Source of the DNA: DAOUJW01 sp034422115
Lineage (GTDB): Bacteria; Chloroflexota; Dehalococcoidia; Lucifugimonadales; UBA2985
Direction of reading: 5' to 3'
Assembly: GCA_034422115.1 (NCBI GenBank)
Contig: DAOUJW010000025.1
Span: forward strand, 120,564-184,563
Length of the DNA stretch: 64,000 nt
The notes beneath the pieces were generated by a model. It did not search any database. It saw only the letters and a program-made list of their open reading frames with translations, and had not been told where the DNA came from. The position numbers and the translations under genes are program-made. Within the stretch, counting starts at the first letter, position 1; every line of letters begins with the position of its first letter. Below are positions 63,818-64,000 of this stretch, in pieces.

Positions 63818-64000
63818 ATGAGTACAGAAGGCGCGTCGTCGGATAACGGATACCAGGCCTCACCCAACGGGGACCGCATATCGGTACGGTCACTTTGGAA
63901 GGTGTTTGGCAAGAACCCCAGGGCCATCATGACCCCGGAGTACGCCAACAAGAGCAAGGCGGAGATCCAGGAGGAGACGGGCTGCGTGGTTGCCCTGCAG
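63818..64000 (+). CDS. Glycine betaine/proline ABC transporter ATP-binding protein (partial)
   Basis: Only the first 61 residues are in the window; the ATG follows AAGGAG. ISVRSLWKVFGKNP, then a helix with YANKSKAEIQEETGCVVALQ, is the typical N-terminus of ProV/OpuAA subunits just before the first ABC strands. Walker A lies beyond the edge. A role in compatible-solute uptake follows from the family. It lies 173 bases downstream of the tetR stop. Confidence 0.75.
   Translation, partial: MSTEGASSDNGYQASPNGDRISVRSLWKVFGKNPRAIMTPEYANKSKAEIQEETGCVVALQ

Overview
The window looks like a high-GC bacterial chromosome, most likely a member of the Chloroflexota (Dehalococcoidia/SAR202-like). That placement is an inference from overall protein character and gene mix: a contiguous str-S10-spc-alpha ribosomal superoperon without tuf, zinc-binding forms of S4, S14, S18 and L36, an NfeD-slipin pair, a lipoprotein S1C protease with a Pro/Thr linker, and PadR-linked ABC genes. 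Many genes start with TTG or GTG. Dispersed GC-rich palindromic repeats fill several intergenic gaps.

Layout. 1-2300 is an accessory region: a PadR-ABC operon, then two near-identical tRNA-Thr(CGT) genes bracketing a DUF2442/DUF4160/HigA-like module. 2479-8870 holds VOC and DUF1801 proteins, an XdhC/MocA-type molybdenum cofactor accessory pair, an extremely acidic small protein, a class III CoA-transferase and a secreted serine protease. 9068-29736 is a 20.7 kb unidirectional superoperon: rpsL-rpsG-fusA, rpsJ-rplC-rplD-rplW-rplB-rpsS-rplV-rpsC-rplP-rpmC-rpsQ, rplN-rplX-rplE-rpsN-rpsH-rplF-rplR-rpsE-rpmD-rplO-secY-adk-map-infA-rpmJ-rpsM-rpsK-rpsD-rpoA-rplQ, then truA-rplM-rpsI. It has a strong promoter before rpsL and an intrinsic terminator after rpsI.

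29966-31618 carries a ribbon-helix-helix-like protein and a predicted PD-(D/E)XK nuclease. Then follow an MDR oxidoreductase, nfeD-slipin, an M24 peptidase, a reverse-strand translation operon (greA-lysS-serS-ACT), an M20 peptidase remnant, a MetF-like reductase, and reverse-strand dnaJ-prmA-rsmE. 45836-50772 has rpsF-ssb-rpsR, a parvulin-type foldase, and hom-thrC. 50817-55041 is a cell-envelope group (FemAB-like transferase, GT4 glycosyltransferase, CpsB-type PHP phosphatase, PAP2-like membrane protein). The last part carries ilvE, an enoyl-CoA hydratase, thiG-thiE-thiS-thiO, a sirtuin, recF, a TetR regulator and the start of a ProV-like glycine-betaine ABC ATPase.

The most unusual signals are four. 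Several core translation proteins (L4, S3, S17, L13, S6, and L5 at its N-terminus) and RpoA carry long Glu/Ala-rich acidic extensions. A tRNA-Thr plus its 3' flank is duplicated around a toxin-antitoxin-like cassette. A permease-prefix domain is fused in frame to an ABC ATPase that also has an internal start. An RHH/nuclease pair lies between repeat elements downstream of the ribosomal operon. No CRISPR array, complete insertion sequence or complete defence island was seen.
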